Below, piece after piece: positions 8,711-14,731 of a DNA stretch of 15,237 nucleotides. How positions within the stretch are numbered: position 1 is the first letter of the stretch; every line of letters starts with the position of its first letter. The position numbers and the translations under genes were made by a program. The notes beneath the pieces are model-generated. The model was not told where the DNA came from and ran no database searches. It worked only from the letters and a program-made list of their open reading frames with translations. The stretch comes from Betaproteobacteria bacterium UBA931 (GTDB lineage Bacteria > Pseudomonadota > Gammaproteobacteria > Burkholderiales > Casimicrobiaceae): the NCBI GenBank assembly GCA_002293615.1, contig DBDN01000091.1, forward strand, positions 31,527 through 46,763. Reading direction: 5' to 3'.

Positions 8711-10756
8711 ATGAAGAAATTATTCGTTTTCGTTCCTTTTTTTGCGTTGTCGTATGTTATGGCGGCCGCTGCCGGTGCGGCGTTGTGGGTGAACAGCGGC
8801 AAGCCCGCTTTTGAAGAACACACGATCGTTTTGCCTGCTTTGCCGTCCCGGGAGCTTATGGCGATTTTCACCAAAAGCGAACCATTTAACCGTCCCGCCG
8901 CTCAGCTTGTCGGTATCGGTCGCCATGTTCCCGAGGAGCAGCAAACGATCATCTTGGGCAGCCTTAATTGGGTGATGCATGGTGAAAGCAAGACATCGCG
9001 TATCGTGATTTCTTCTCCGCTCGCTGCTGCGATGCGCGTTGCCGTGCGGCAGGAGAATTTATCCAATGCTGCCTTGCGTTTTCTTGACGGCGATCGTGTT
9101 CAACAGGAAATTCAAGCGGACGATATTGTGCAGAAGCGAATATTCTGGAGCCCGATGGTTTTTGCCGATCGCGTTACCCTGGAAATTGAAATGCCCGCGG
9201 ATCAAGAGGAGCGTGGGACATTATTTATCTCAAAGGTGTCGCATATCCCTGATGAAGAAACACTTTTGGCACACGGGGTCGGAAGCTCTTCGGAATGCCA
9301 GGTTGATCTGGCCTGCAACAGTGATCCCGCGCTTGAAAAAGTTGCGAATGCCGTCGGGAAACTTTTTTTCACATATGAAGACGGTGCTACCGAAACCTGT
9401 ACCGGTACGCTTTTGGACAATACCGGCGATGAGGAAATTCCTTATTTATTTACCGCGTCGCATTGCCTTTCATCGCAGTCGCTTGCCGATACCTTGAATG
9501 TCGCTTGGTTTTTTCGCGCCGATACATGCTCGGAAAACGCCGCGCCGCGCCAACAATTACAAACGGGCGGCGCAGAGCTTTTGGCGCTGGATTCCGACTA
9601 CGATTGGGCGTTGCTCCGCCTTAATGAAATGCCGCCGACAGGCGTGGCTTATGCCTCGTGGAGCGACCAGCCGGTGCGGCGCAATGATGCCGTTGTCAGT
9701 CTGCACCATCCGAAGGGCGATTTGCTGAAGCGCAATGATGGCAAAGTGCACCGCTTTTACGATTCTCTCGCCATCGGGTCTTCATATATCGAAGCGATTC
9801 TGGAAAGCGGAGCCAATGAAATGGGCTCAAGCGGCGCGCCATTATTGACCCGGACCGACGGCGGCGACTATTTGGTTCGCGGGGCGCGCATGTTCGGCTA
9901 TTCCAATTGCGCGACATCCGGCGTTCCCGATTACTACATTCGTCTCGATCGTATGATTCCTTATGTGCGCGAATATTTAACGCCGCAAATACCGTATTCG
10001 AAAGACCATGTTATGGTTCTCGAATACTTTCATCGCGGGTTTGACCGTTATTTCATGACCGCCAGCCCGTCGGAGATTCATGCCCTTGATACGTACGAAC
10101 ACCTTGGGTGGGTGCGTACCGGTTTGCGTTTTTTCGCTTACGATAAGCCGACCGGCGGCGCGCAGCCGGTATGCCGTTATTACATGAAGCCCGAGCTTGG
10201 CGACGCTCATTTTTATTCGGCGTCCATGCGCGAATATTTAACATCGCAAATATTCTATTCAGAAGGCCATGCCGCGGTTTCCGAATACTTTCGTCGCGGC
10301 TCTGACCGTTATTCCATGACCACCGATCCTTCGGAATCTCGCGTCTTTGATGCGCATGAGTATGGTGAGTGGGCGCGTACCGCTTTGCGTTTTTTGACTG
10401 ACGGGAAGCCGGTAGGCGCGCAATCGTTATATCGTGATTACGTCAAGCCGGAATTGAACAGCGTTCATTTTTATTCGGCATCGGCCCAGGGGTGCCGGGC
10501 AGTCGGCGAACGTTTTTCGCAAAGCTGGGTTTTTGAGAGCGCCGACGTTTTTTATATTGGGCTACCCAATACCGCTACCGGCCAATGCCCAAAAAACACC
10601 CAACCGGTCTGGGGTTTTCTCCATCAACCGGAAACTGGCTATCGTTACACCGCCAATATCACGATTCGCGACGACCTGCGGATTACGGAAGGCTGGACGC
10701 CCGAAGGTTATGGCGAAGATGCGGTCGTTATGTGCGCGCCGCTGCCTGCGTTCTAA
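8711..10756 (+). CDS. Secreted trypsin-like serine endopeptidase with duplicated DUF5648-like C-terminal region
   Basis: A 681-residue exported protein. Residues 1-24 form a signal peptide (MKKLF start, hydrophobic core, Ala-rich end). An N-terminal region of unknown role (30-200) precedes a trypsin-fold domain with the triad His251 (LFTASHCL), Asp298 (DYDWALLRL) and Ser374 (GSSGAPL). Cysteines near 196/202, 230/252, 273 and 400 suggest disulfides. This layout resembles lysyl endopeptidase-type (S1) enzymes, which cleave proteins outside the cell. From 420 the sequence follows the DUF5648 pattern (EYF...DRYFMT...LGWVRTGLRF...HFYSAS...WVFE...GYGEDAVVMC), often found at the end of secreted hydrolases. 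Residues 420-506 are repeated as 507-593. It begins one base after rfbD and lacks a good ribosome site of its own. Substrate specificity is not readable with confidence. Confidence 0.88.
   Translation: MKKLFVFVPFFALSYVMAAAAGAALWVNSGKPAFEEHTIVLPALPSRELMAIFTKSEPFNRPAAQLVGIGRHVPEEQQTIILGSLNWVMHGESKTSRIVISSPLAAAMRVAVRQENLSNAALRFLDGDRVQQEIQADDIVQKRIFWSPMVFADRVTLEIEMPADQEERGTLFISKVSHIPDEETLLAHGVGSSSECQVDLACNSDPALEKVANAVGKLFFTYEDGATETCTGTLLDNTGDEEIPYLFTASHCLSSQSLADTLNVAWFFRADTCSENAAPRQQLQTGGAELLALDSDYDWALLRLNEMPPTGVAYASWSDQPVRRNDAVVSLHHPKGDLLKRNDGKVHRFYDSLAIGSSYIEAILESGANEMGSSGAPLLTRTDGGDYLVRGARMFGYSNCATSGVPDYYIRLDRMIPYVREYLTPQIPYSKDHVMVLEYFHRGFDRYFMTASPSEIHALDTYEHLGWVRTGLRFFAYDKPTGGAQPVCRYYMKPELGDAHFYSASMREYLTSQIFYSEGHAAVSEYFRRGSDRYSMTTDPSESRVFDAHEYGEWARTALRFLTDGKPVGAQSLYRDYVKPELNSVHFYSASAQGCRAVGERFSQSWVFESADVFYIGLPNTATGQCPKNTQPVWGFLHQPETGYRYTANITIRDDLRITEGWTPEGYGEDAVVMCAPLPAF
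9968..10489 (+). repeat. In-frame tandem duplication (2 x 261 bp) within the protease gene
   Basis: Two adjacent 261-bp units (9968-10228 and 10229-10489) align codon for codon. Both start GCGAATATTTAAC and share long runs such as GACCGTTATT and CATTTTTATTCGGC. Protein copies begin REYLTPQIPYSK and REYLTSQIFYSE and both end near HFYSAS. The second copy has diverged (DRYSM for DRYFM, and loss of several aromatic residues), so the event is not recent. The unit covers part of a DUF5648-like module, so the duplication lengthens the C-terminal arm. Confidence 0.85.
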
Positions 10757-10790
10757 TGTAAAGATGCCTTCTGCGAAAGGCAATTCAAAA

Positions 10791-10797
10791 GTACAAT
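10791..10797 (+). promoter_or_regulatory. Candidate -10 region upstream of the lipoprotein gene
   Basis: GTACAAT lies 45 bases before the lipoprotein ATG in an 85-bp gap. The best -35 at standard spacing is TTCTGC (10769-10774), which is weak. A small hairpin, TGCCTT with AAGGCA (10765-10781), lies just upstream and has no T-run, so it is not a clear terminator for the protease gene. Confidence 0.3.
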
Positions 10798-10841
10798 GTG
10801 AGGCCGTGGTACGGCTGAAATTTTATGAACCGGAATTTATT

Positions 10842-11591
10842 ATGGATATGAAACAACCAATGAAGCTGTTTACGTTAATGTTGCCGATAGTTTTTCTTCT
10901 GGCAGCCTGTTCCGATCCGCCTTCGGATAAAACGGCGCCGACGAAAGCTGGCGCCATTCAAGCCCAAGGTGTCGATGCCGACCGATTTGTTGGGCCGCTC
11001 AATGCCCATCTTGAGGCTTTTCCGCAATGTTTTGCCGTTCATGACCGGTTGCCAAAAATCCCGGGCGAGATCCAGGTGCCGCCGCCCATGAAAGGTGATG
11101 AATATTCCGCGCCGTCCTTATCCTTGTTTGCGGAGCAAAATCCGGGATTGGCCGAGCTCGAAAAACAGGGGTTTATTTCATTTACCAATACCGAGCGCGA
11201 AGAAAAATCCGTGTTCGGCGACGGAAAAATGATCATGCGCTATTTTGTACGGGTCGAGTTGACAGATAAAGGCCAGCCTTTTTATCGCGCCATCACGTTC
11301 AACAGCGCCGAAGGTTTACGCGCCGCTTTCTGCTATGGTAAAAAAATGCTCGACAGCATCGATGCTGTTCGGGACGAGGCGGAAACAGACGGGAAAAAAC
11401 TGGCTTCGGTAACGTACACGTACCATGTTCAGGATATCGCCCCTTGGGCGCGAACACCGGAATTTGCTGCGGCGTATCCCAATGTGGCCGAAGAAATCAA
11501 AAGTCTCGATAGCGTCAAAACGGCTCAGGCGCTTTTCATTGCCGATGAAAAAAATGAATGGGTAAGCGCTAACTTATATCAAAAACAATAA
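10842..11591 (+). CDS. Lipoprotein of unknown function
   Basis: A 249-residue protein with a lipoprotein signal: basic/hydrophobic start, then VFLLAAC with the lipidated Cys23. Ser and Asp at +2 and +3 point to outer-membrane sorting with Ser at +2. A short linker (SDKTAPTKAGA) leads to a soluble domain rich in charged residues with no motif I recognise. Only two cysteines follow in the mature part (PQCFAV and AAFCYG), which may pair. The ATG at 10842 has GGAA six bases upstream. An ATG at 10860 (MKLFTLM) would be equally good as a signal peptide start. The open frame continues upstream to 10533, but that part overlaps the protease gene in another frame and is not protein-like. It is followed by a long inverted repeat facing trmL. 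Confidence 0.8.
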   Translation: MDMKQPMKLFTLMLPIVFLLAACSDPPSDKTAPTKAGAIQAQGVDADRFVGPLNAHLEAFPQCFAVHDRLPKIPGEIQVPPPMKGDEYSAPSLSLFAEQNPGLAELEKQGFISFTNTEREEKSVFGDGKMIMRYFVRVELTDKGQPFYRAITFNSAEGLRAAFCYGKKMLDSIDAVRDEAETDGKKLASVTYTYHVQDIAPWARTPEFAAAYPNVAEEIKSLDSVKTAQALFIADEKNEWVSANLYQKQ

Positions 11592-11598
11592 TAGCAAC

Positions 11599-11641
11599 GA
11601 ACCGCTCCGATAAAAAAATGCCAATCTTATCGAGGCGGTTC
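11599..11641. terminator. Inverted repeat between convergent genes, possible bidirectional terminator
   Basis: Arms GAACCGCTCCGATA (11599-11612) and TATCGAGGCGGTTC (11628-11641) pair over 14 positions with one mismatch and one G-T pair, enclosing a 15-base loop. It sits between the lipoprotein stop and the trmL stop, whose last codon it overlaps. The A-run (11612-11618) falls in the loop and not after the stem, so this is not a textbook terminator in either direction. Its location between convergent genes is still what a terminator would show. Confidence 0.5.
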
Positions 11642-12131
11642 AACAATCAAGACCGGCAAAACCGACTTGCCGCCATGCTTCGTACACGGCAACCGCCACG
11701 GCGTTCGACAAATTCAAACTACGCACATTTCGATGCATGGGAATGCGTAAACGTGCTGGTGCTGGAAAATCAGCCAGTACCTCCTGCGGCAAGCCCGCCG
11801 TTTCCCGGCCAAACACCAACACATCGTTTTCACTGAATGACGCATCAAACAGCGACGCGTTGCCATGTGTCGTCATCGCCCACCAATGCGGCGTTGGTGA
11901 CAATTCGCGCATCTGGCGGGAAAGCGTTTCGCGGCAGGCAGCCCAATGCGTGTGCGTCCGCACACGCGCGTATTCGTGATAATCCAACCCGGCGCGGCGC
12001 AACGCGCGATCCTCCAGCGCAAAGCCGAGCGGCTCGACCAGATGTAGCGCTATGCCGGTATTTGCGGCAAGGCGGATAATGTTGCCTGTATTGGGCGGTA
12101 TTTCAGGGCAAACCAGTACCACCGAAAGCAC
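11640..12131 (-). CDS. trmL: tRNA (cytidine(34)-2'-O)-methyltransferase TrmL
   Basis: A SPOUT-class methyltransferase that puts a 2'-O-methyl group on the wobble base of tRNA-Leu isoacceptors using S-adenosylmethionine. The 163-residue length is usual. Motifs are PEIPPNTGNIIRLAANTG at the N-terminus (residues 9-26), LVFGRETAGLP for the SAM-binding trefoil knot, and LRIPMHRNVRSLNLSNAVAVAVYEA at the C-terminus (split here only by family convention). It starts with GTG at 12131, four bases after a strong GGAGG, which decides the start. It is transcribed toward the lipoprotein and is convergent with it. Confidence 0.95.
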   Translation of the reverse strand: MLSVVLVCPEIPPNTGNIIRLAANTGIALHLVEPLGFALEDRALRRAGLDYHEYARVRTHTHWAACRETLSRQMRELSPTPHWWAMTTHGNASLFDASFSENDVLVFGRETAGLPQEVLADFPAPARLRIPMHRNVRSLNLSNAVAVAVYEAWRQVGFAGLDC

Positions 12132-12310
12132 AAAACCTCCAATATTTATTACAAACGATTAAATTAGTTTGAGCGATCGAACGCGCATCATTCTATGCTG
12201 AAATATACCGATACGCGATATCGTGCTATCGCTGTTGCTGGAGTGCGCTGTACTTGTTGTTTTATCGTGGAAAATCGTGGGCAGGCGCGAACATATGATA
12301 GTGGTTACGA

Positions 12311-12316
12311 TATAAT
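12311..12316 (+). promoter_or_regulatory. -10 element of the tRNA-Thr promoter
   Basis: A perfect TATAAT lies 10 bases before the first base of the mature tRNA, so transcription would start almost at the 5' end of the tRNA. No good -35 hexamer is present at 16-18 bases spacing. Confidence 0.55.
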
Positions 12317-12326
12317 GCCCACCTTC

Positions 12327-12402
12327 GCCGACATAGCTCAGCTGGTAGAGCAGCGGTTTTGTAAACCGTTGGTCGGGAGTTCGAATCTCTCTGTCGGCAC
12401 CA
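12327..12402 (+). tRNA. tRNA-Thr (anticodon TGT)
   Basis: A 76-base cloverleaf. The acceptor stem GCCGACA (12327-12333) pairs perfectly with TGTCGGC (12392-12398), followed by discriminator A and an encoded CCA. The D arm contains AGCTCAGCTGGTAGAGCA. The anticodon arm GCGGT/ACCGT closes the loop TTTGTAA, giving anticodon TGT, which reads ACA threonine codons. The T arm has GTTCGAATC. An integrase gene runs antisense into its 3' end, which marks it as the attachment site of the element to the right. Confidence 0.95.
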
Positions 12403-13444
12403 TTAAATCAATGACTTGCACCGCTTTTTGGTCTTTGCTCTTGCCTGAACGTAGCCAAAACGTAGCAGATTTTTCTGCCGCAAGCCGAAGGTGATCTGGG
12501 GCAAGGTGCGCATACCGGCGCACCATTGCTTCAGTTTTCCATCCGCCAAGCTCTTGGAGTTCCGCCAGCGTTGTCCCGGACATGATATGAGCCGATGCCC
12601 ACGCGTGCCTGAGATCATGCCAACGCAATCCTTCCAAGCCTACCGTTTTCAACGCCCGGCGCCATGCGCGTGTATTCGCCCAAGCTACCGGGTGGCCGCG
12701 GTATGTAAATACGTTGATTCCGTGCTTTCCTTGTTGTGCCGCGAGTATTTCCGCGGCGCGCACCGAAAGCGGTACGCCAATGGGCTGCCCTGCTTTTGCT
12801 TGATCGGCAAAAATCCAACATACCCGGCGGGCAAGATCAACTTGCGCCCATTCGAGCCGGATTACATTTGCTTGACGTAGCCCGGTTTCGAGAGCGAACT
12901 CCACGTATGGCCGCTGGTGCTCCGGTAAAGCGTTGATCAGCGCTTCCCGTTGTTCCGGCGTCAACCACTTGATGCGTCGCTTCGGCTCTTTGAAAAGCGT
13001 CACGTTCGGCGCCCGGTCGATCCATTCCCACGCGCCGGCAGCCCGACGCAAAACGGAACGGATCAAGGCAAGGTAGCGATTCGCCGTTGCTGCTGTGGCT
13101 TCGCTTTTTTTTACCTCACCGATGGCCGCAATTTCCGATTGCGAAATCGACGATAATGCCCGGCCTCGCAGGTATTGATCGAGCCAGCGAAACTTCGCGA
13201 TGTCTTCGTCCACGGTTTTCTTGTCCTGCTTTTCACTGCACCAACGGACTACGGCGTCTTCCCAGCAATACGCAGGTTTCTCGCCAAGCCGGTGGATGCG
13301 CCAGAGTTCGGCGCGGGTTTTGTCGTACCATTCTTGCGCTTGCTTTCGGTCTTCCGTGCCAGTAGATCGGCATACTGTGCCGCCACCGGGCTTTGTAATG
13401 GACGCCCACCAGTAGCGGGAATCCTGTCTTCTGTATAGCGACAT
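12338..13444 (-). CDS. Phage-type tyrosine recombinase (integrase)
   Basis: A 368-residue integrase that catalyses insertion and excision of the element at tRNA-Thr. The N-terminal arm-binding segment starts MSLYRRQDSRYWWAS and is followed by a SAM-like core-binding domain (about 60-140). The catalytic domain shows Arg190 (ETGLRQ), Lys217 (AKAG), His276 and Arg279 (HDLR), Trp302 in GGWK at the His/Trp position, and nucleophile Tyr311 (RYAHL). The ATG at 13444 has AAAGGAG six bases upstream, which settles the start. The first 196 bases overlap the excisionase-like gene in another frame. The last 20 residues (from VPTERFELPT) are antisense of the tRNA, and the stop lies inside the tRNA D-arm region. 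The functional protein may not need this tail. Integrity of the catalytic residues suggests it is active. Confidence 0.95.
   Translation of the reverse strand: MSLYRRQDSRYWWASITKPGGGTVCRSTGTEDRKQAQEWYDKTRAELWRIHRLGEKPAYCWEDAVVRWCSEKQDKKTVDEDIAKFRWLDQYLRGRALSSISQSEIAAIGEVKKSEATAATANRYLALIRSVLRRAAGAWEWIDRAPNVTLFKEPKRRIKWLTPEQREALINALPEHQRPYVEFALETGLRQANVIRLEWAQVDLARRVCWIFADQAKAGQPIGVPLSVRAAEILAAQQGKHGINVFTYRGHPVAWANTRAWRRALKTVGLEGLRWHDLRHAWASAHIMSGTTLAELQELGGWKTEAMVRRYAHLAPDHLRLAAEKSATFWLRSGKSKDQKAVQVIDLMVPTERFELPTNGLQNRCSTS
12360..12402 (+). other. Probable attachment site (attL) in the 3' half of tRNA-Thr
   Basis: Integrative elements that use tRNA genes recombine within the anticodon/T-arm part and restore the 3' end. 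The integrase begins immediately downstream of this tRNA and reads back into it. The exact crossover core cannot be fixed because the second copy (attR) lies beyond the window's right end. Confidence 0.55.
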
Positions 13445-13653
13445 ACATTGCTCCTTTCTTTGTTGTCGCTTACAGCATTCGCGCGCTGGTATTGTGCGCG
13501 CGCGTAGCTGAGTAAGTCAACCTCGACAAACCGCCAGACGCGCCCGATACGGAATGCCGGTATTTTCCCACTTGCTGCCATACGCCGGATCGTGATCGGG
13601 TGGATCGATAGGACTTTGGCAGCTTCTTCGGCAGTTAGATATATTGCTGACAT
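13249..13653 (-). CDS. Excisionase-like helix-turn-helix protein
   Basis: A 134-residue small DNA-binding protein with an N-terminal MerR/excisionase-type winged helix: YLTAEEAAKVLSIHP (helix-turn), then IRRMAASGKIPAFRIGRVWRF, the wing pattern of this family. Such proteins bend DNA near attachment sites and steer integrases to excision, or act as repressors. The C-terminal part (from about residue 72, RYTEDRIPATGGRP) overlaps the integrase start in another frame. It still looks family-like (TGGRPLQSPVAAQYADLL and KRKNGTTK), so I keep it as real coding. The ATG at 13653 is preferred over a TTG at 13680 that lies inside a palindrome. No Shine-Dalgarno is visible before 13653. Confidence 0.8.
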   Translation of the reverse strand: MSAIYLTAEEAAKVLSIHPITIRRMAASGKIPAFRIGRVWRFVEVDLLSYARAQYQRANAVSDNKERSNVCRYTEDRIPATGGRPLQSPVAAQYADLLARKTESKRKNGTTKPAPNSGASTGLARNLRIAGKTP

Positions 13654-13659
13654 AGCTTT

Positions 13660-13683
13660 ATTTTGTATTGTGCAATACAAAAT
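13660..13683. promoter_or_regulatory. Near-perfect palindrome before the excisionase-like gene (candidate operator)
   Basis: Arms ATTTTGTATTG and CAATACAAAAT are exact inverse complements, with a 2-base centre TG. It fills the gap between the SprT-like stop and the excisionase ATG, ending six bases before that ATG, where a ribosome site would be. It is A+T-rich with no T-run, so an operator or a translation-blocking hairpin is more likely than a terminator. Confidence 0.6.
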
Positions 13684-14366
13684 TAAATAATGGCTTCCAT
13701 GATCGGCGTCTCACAAAGATCGCCGCCACAAAGAATTTTTAGTTCTGGCTTGCCCCATATTTGCGCACCGCATTCAGGGCATTTGTATTTGACACGATTT
13801 GATCGGTTTTTTTTCTTGCCTTTTGTCATCCCGAAAAAAAATGTTTCACTCCACGACAAGGAAAACTTTTTTGTGATCAGTTCCTTGCATCGTTTGGCAA
13901 ATAAGCCGCCGTCGATGATGTAATGACTCATTTGTTGCCCGGTACGTTTCCCGCCGGGTGCGCCAGTATTGGATGGCATCAGCCCTATTTGTTCCATAAT
14001 GTCGCCCCATTCTTTGTTGTGATAACCACCGCGGCTTTTTTTGCCGTGAAGTTGCTGGTATTGATGTGCCATTTCGTGGACAAGCGTCGACAGCGATTGT
14101 TCAATTGTTCGATCTTTGAAATGCATCGGGTTCATCGCGAGTTCATCAACAGAGTTTTTTCCGACGGTACTGGTAAAACGCCCCGGAGAGTAATATCCGA
14201 GCACACTATGTTTCTGGCGTTGAAGCCGGATAAGCAATTGTGGCAAGCGTTTTCCGAGGGTAGGGAAAAATAAGGATTCGTTGAAATAATTAAACGCTTC
14301 TTGCAGTTCACCATAAGCGGCTTGCGTTGGTGTTTTATCTGTAGTCTTTTCTGGCGCGGCGATCAT
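13683..14366 (-). CDS. SprT-like zinc metalloprotein with C-terminal zinc ribbon
   Basis: A 227-residue protein with the SprT-like domain: a helical N-terminus (AYGELQEAFNYFNESLF), then LGYYSPGRF, DELAMNP, and HEMAH at residues 97-101 (zinc ligands and catalytic Glu). A third His ligand follows in GGYHNKEW (His116). The end holds a four-cysteine ribbon (Cys196, 199, 213, 218). The eukaryotic relative Spartan degrades DNA-crosslinked proteins. Roles of phage and bacterial members are mostly unproven. The ATG at 14366 is chosen because it overlaps the stop of an upstream 37-codon frame as ATGA. The open frame extends to 14441, but the extra 25 residues run antiphase to that small frame. Context is an element early region, so a DNA-processing job is plausible but inferred. 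Confidence 0.85.
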   Translation of the reverse strand: MIAAPEKTTDKTPTQAAYGELQEAFNYFNESLFFPTLGKRLPQLLIRLQRQKHSVLGYYSPGRFTSTVGKNSVDELAMNPMHFKDRTIEQSLSTLVHEMAHQYQQLHGKKSRGGYHNKEWGDIMEQIGLMPSNTGAPGGKRTGQQMSHYIIDGGLFAKRCKELITKKFSLSWSETFFFGMTKGKKKNRSNRVKYKCPECGAQIWGKPELKILCGGDLCETPIMEAII

Positions 14367-14476
14367 GATTCGGCTTTTCGAAAAGTTATAGCCCACACCC
14401 ATGGATTTGCGTCCCACGCGCATCCGGTTACCGGCGACCACGTCGTATCAGTCCATGAGATTTGGCTTTTGTTCAT
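14363..14476 (-). pseudogene. DUF5131 (phage Gp37/Gp68) remnant, 37 codons
   Basis: A short frame from ATG 14476 to TGA 14363. The first half, MNKSQISWTDTTWSPVTGC, matches the N-terminus of DUF5131 proteins, which begin with a WTD-x-TWNP-x-TGC pattern. The second half (DANPWVWAITFRKAES) recalls the later NPF-VTFHP segment of the same family, as if the central part was deleted. Full members are over 200 residues, so this is a remnant or a minimal derived peptide. Its stop overlaps the SprT-like start as ATGA, so it may survive as a translation-coupling leader. It lies 47 bases after the neighbouring 63-residue gene. Confidence 0.6.
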
Positions 14477-14523
14477 TGTTTTCTTGCCAACGCGCCAATG
14501 AGACGCGCTGGGGTCATAAATGT

Positions 14524-14715
14524 TTACTCTTGAGCGATGCCTTCAATGTCGGAATCGTTGAACCATTCTCTTTCAAGGTTTCCTTGCTTATTGACAAGTC
14601 TCAGTAGGTAATTACTTTCGCTATGTTCATATTCGGCTCTACCGATCACCTCACCAATTGCACCGCTTAGTTTGATAACCACCTTGTCACCAAGTTTGAA
14701 TCTTAAATTTCTCAT
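14524..14715 (-). CDS. Small phage protein, SH3/KOW-like, unknown function
   Basis: A 63-residue protein beginning MRNLRFKLGDKVVIKLSGAI, then GEVIGRAEY and LLRLVNKQGNLEREWFNDSDIEGI. The run of a GD-x-V strand, a GEV-x-G turn and later strands resembles small beta-barrel folds (KOW/SH3-like), seen in many short phage proteins of unknown role. A strong AAAGGA lies 7 bases before the ATG. It follows the sponge-like gene by 16 bases in the same direction. No function can be assigned. Confidence 0.72.
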   Translation of the reverse strand: MRNLRFKLGDKVVIKLSGAIGEVIGRAEYEHSESNYLLRLVNKQGNLEREWFNDSDIEGIAQE

Positions 14716-14721
14716 TTCATT
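14707..14721 (-). repeat. Duplicated translation leader (copy 1)
   Basis: The 15-base word AATGAAATGAGAAAT (minus strand) surrounds the start of the 63-residue gene. The same word is at 14975-14989 around the start of the sponge-like gene. Each follows a purine-rich ribosome site. Confidence 0.6.
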
Positions 14722-14731
14722 TTCCTTTCGT

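Noticed and set aside
10533..10841. N-terminal extension of the lipoprotein frame.
   Set aside because: It overlaps the protease gene in another frame and would bury the lipoprotein signal in the middle of a protein.
12195..12494. 99-codon plus-strand frame spanning the tRNA.
   Set aside because: It includes the whole tRNA-Thr as coding sequence, a common artefact, and shows no other support.
13233..13448. Alternative 71-codon frame starting at the ATG at 13448.
   Set aside because: The AAAGGAG is only two bases from that ATG but six from the integrase ATG at 13444, and the frame has no family-like sequence.
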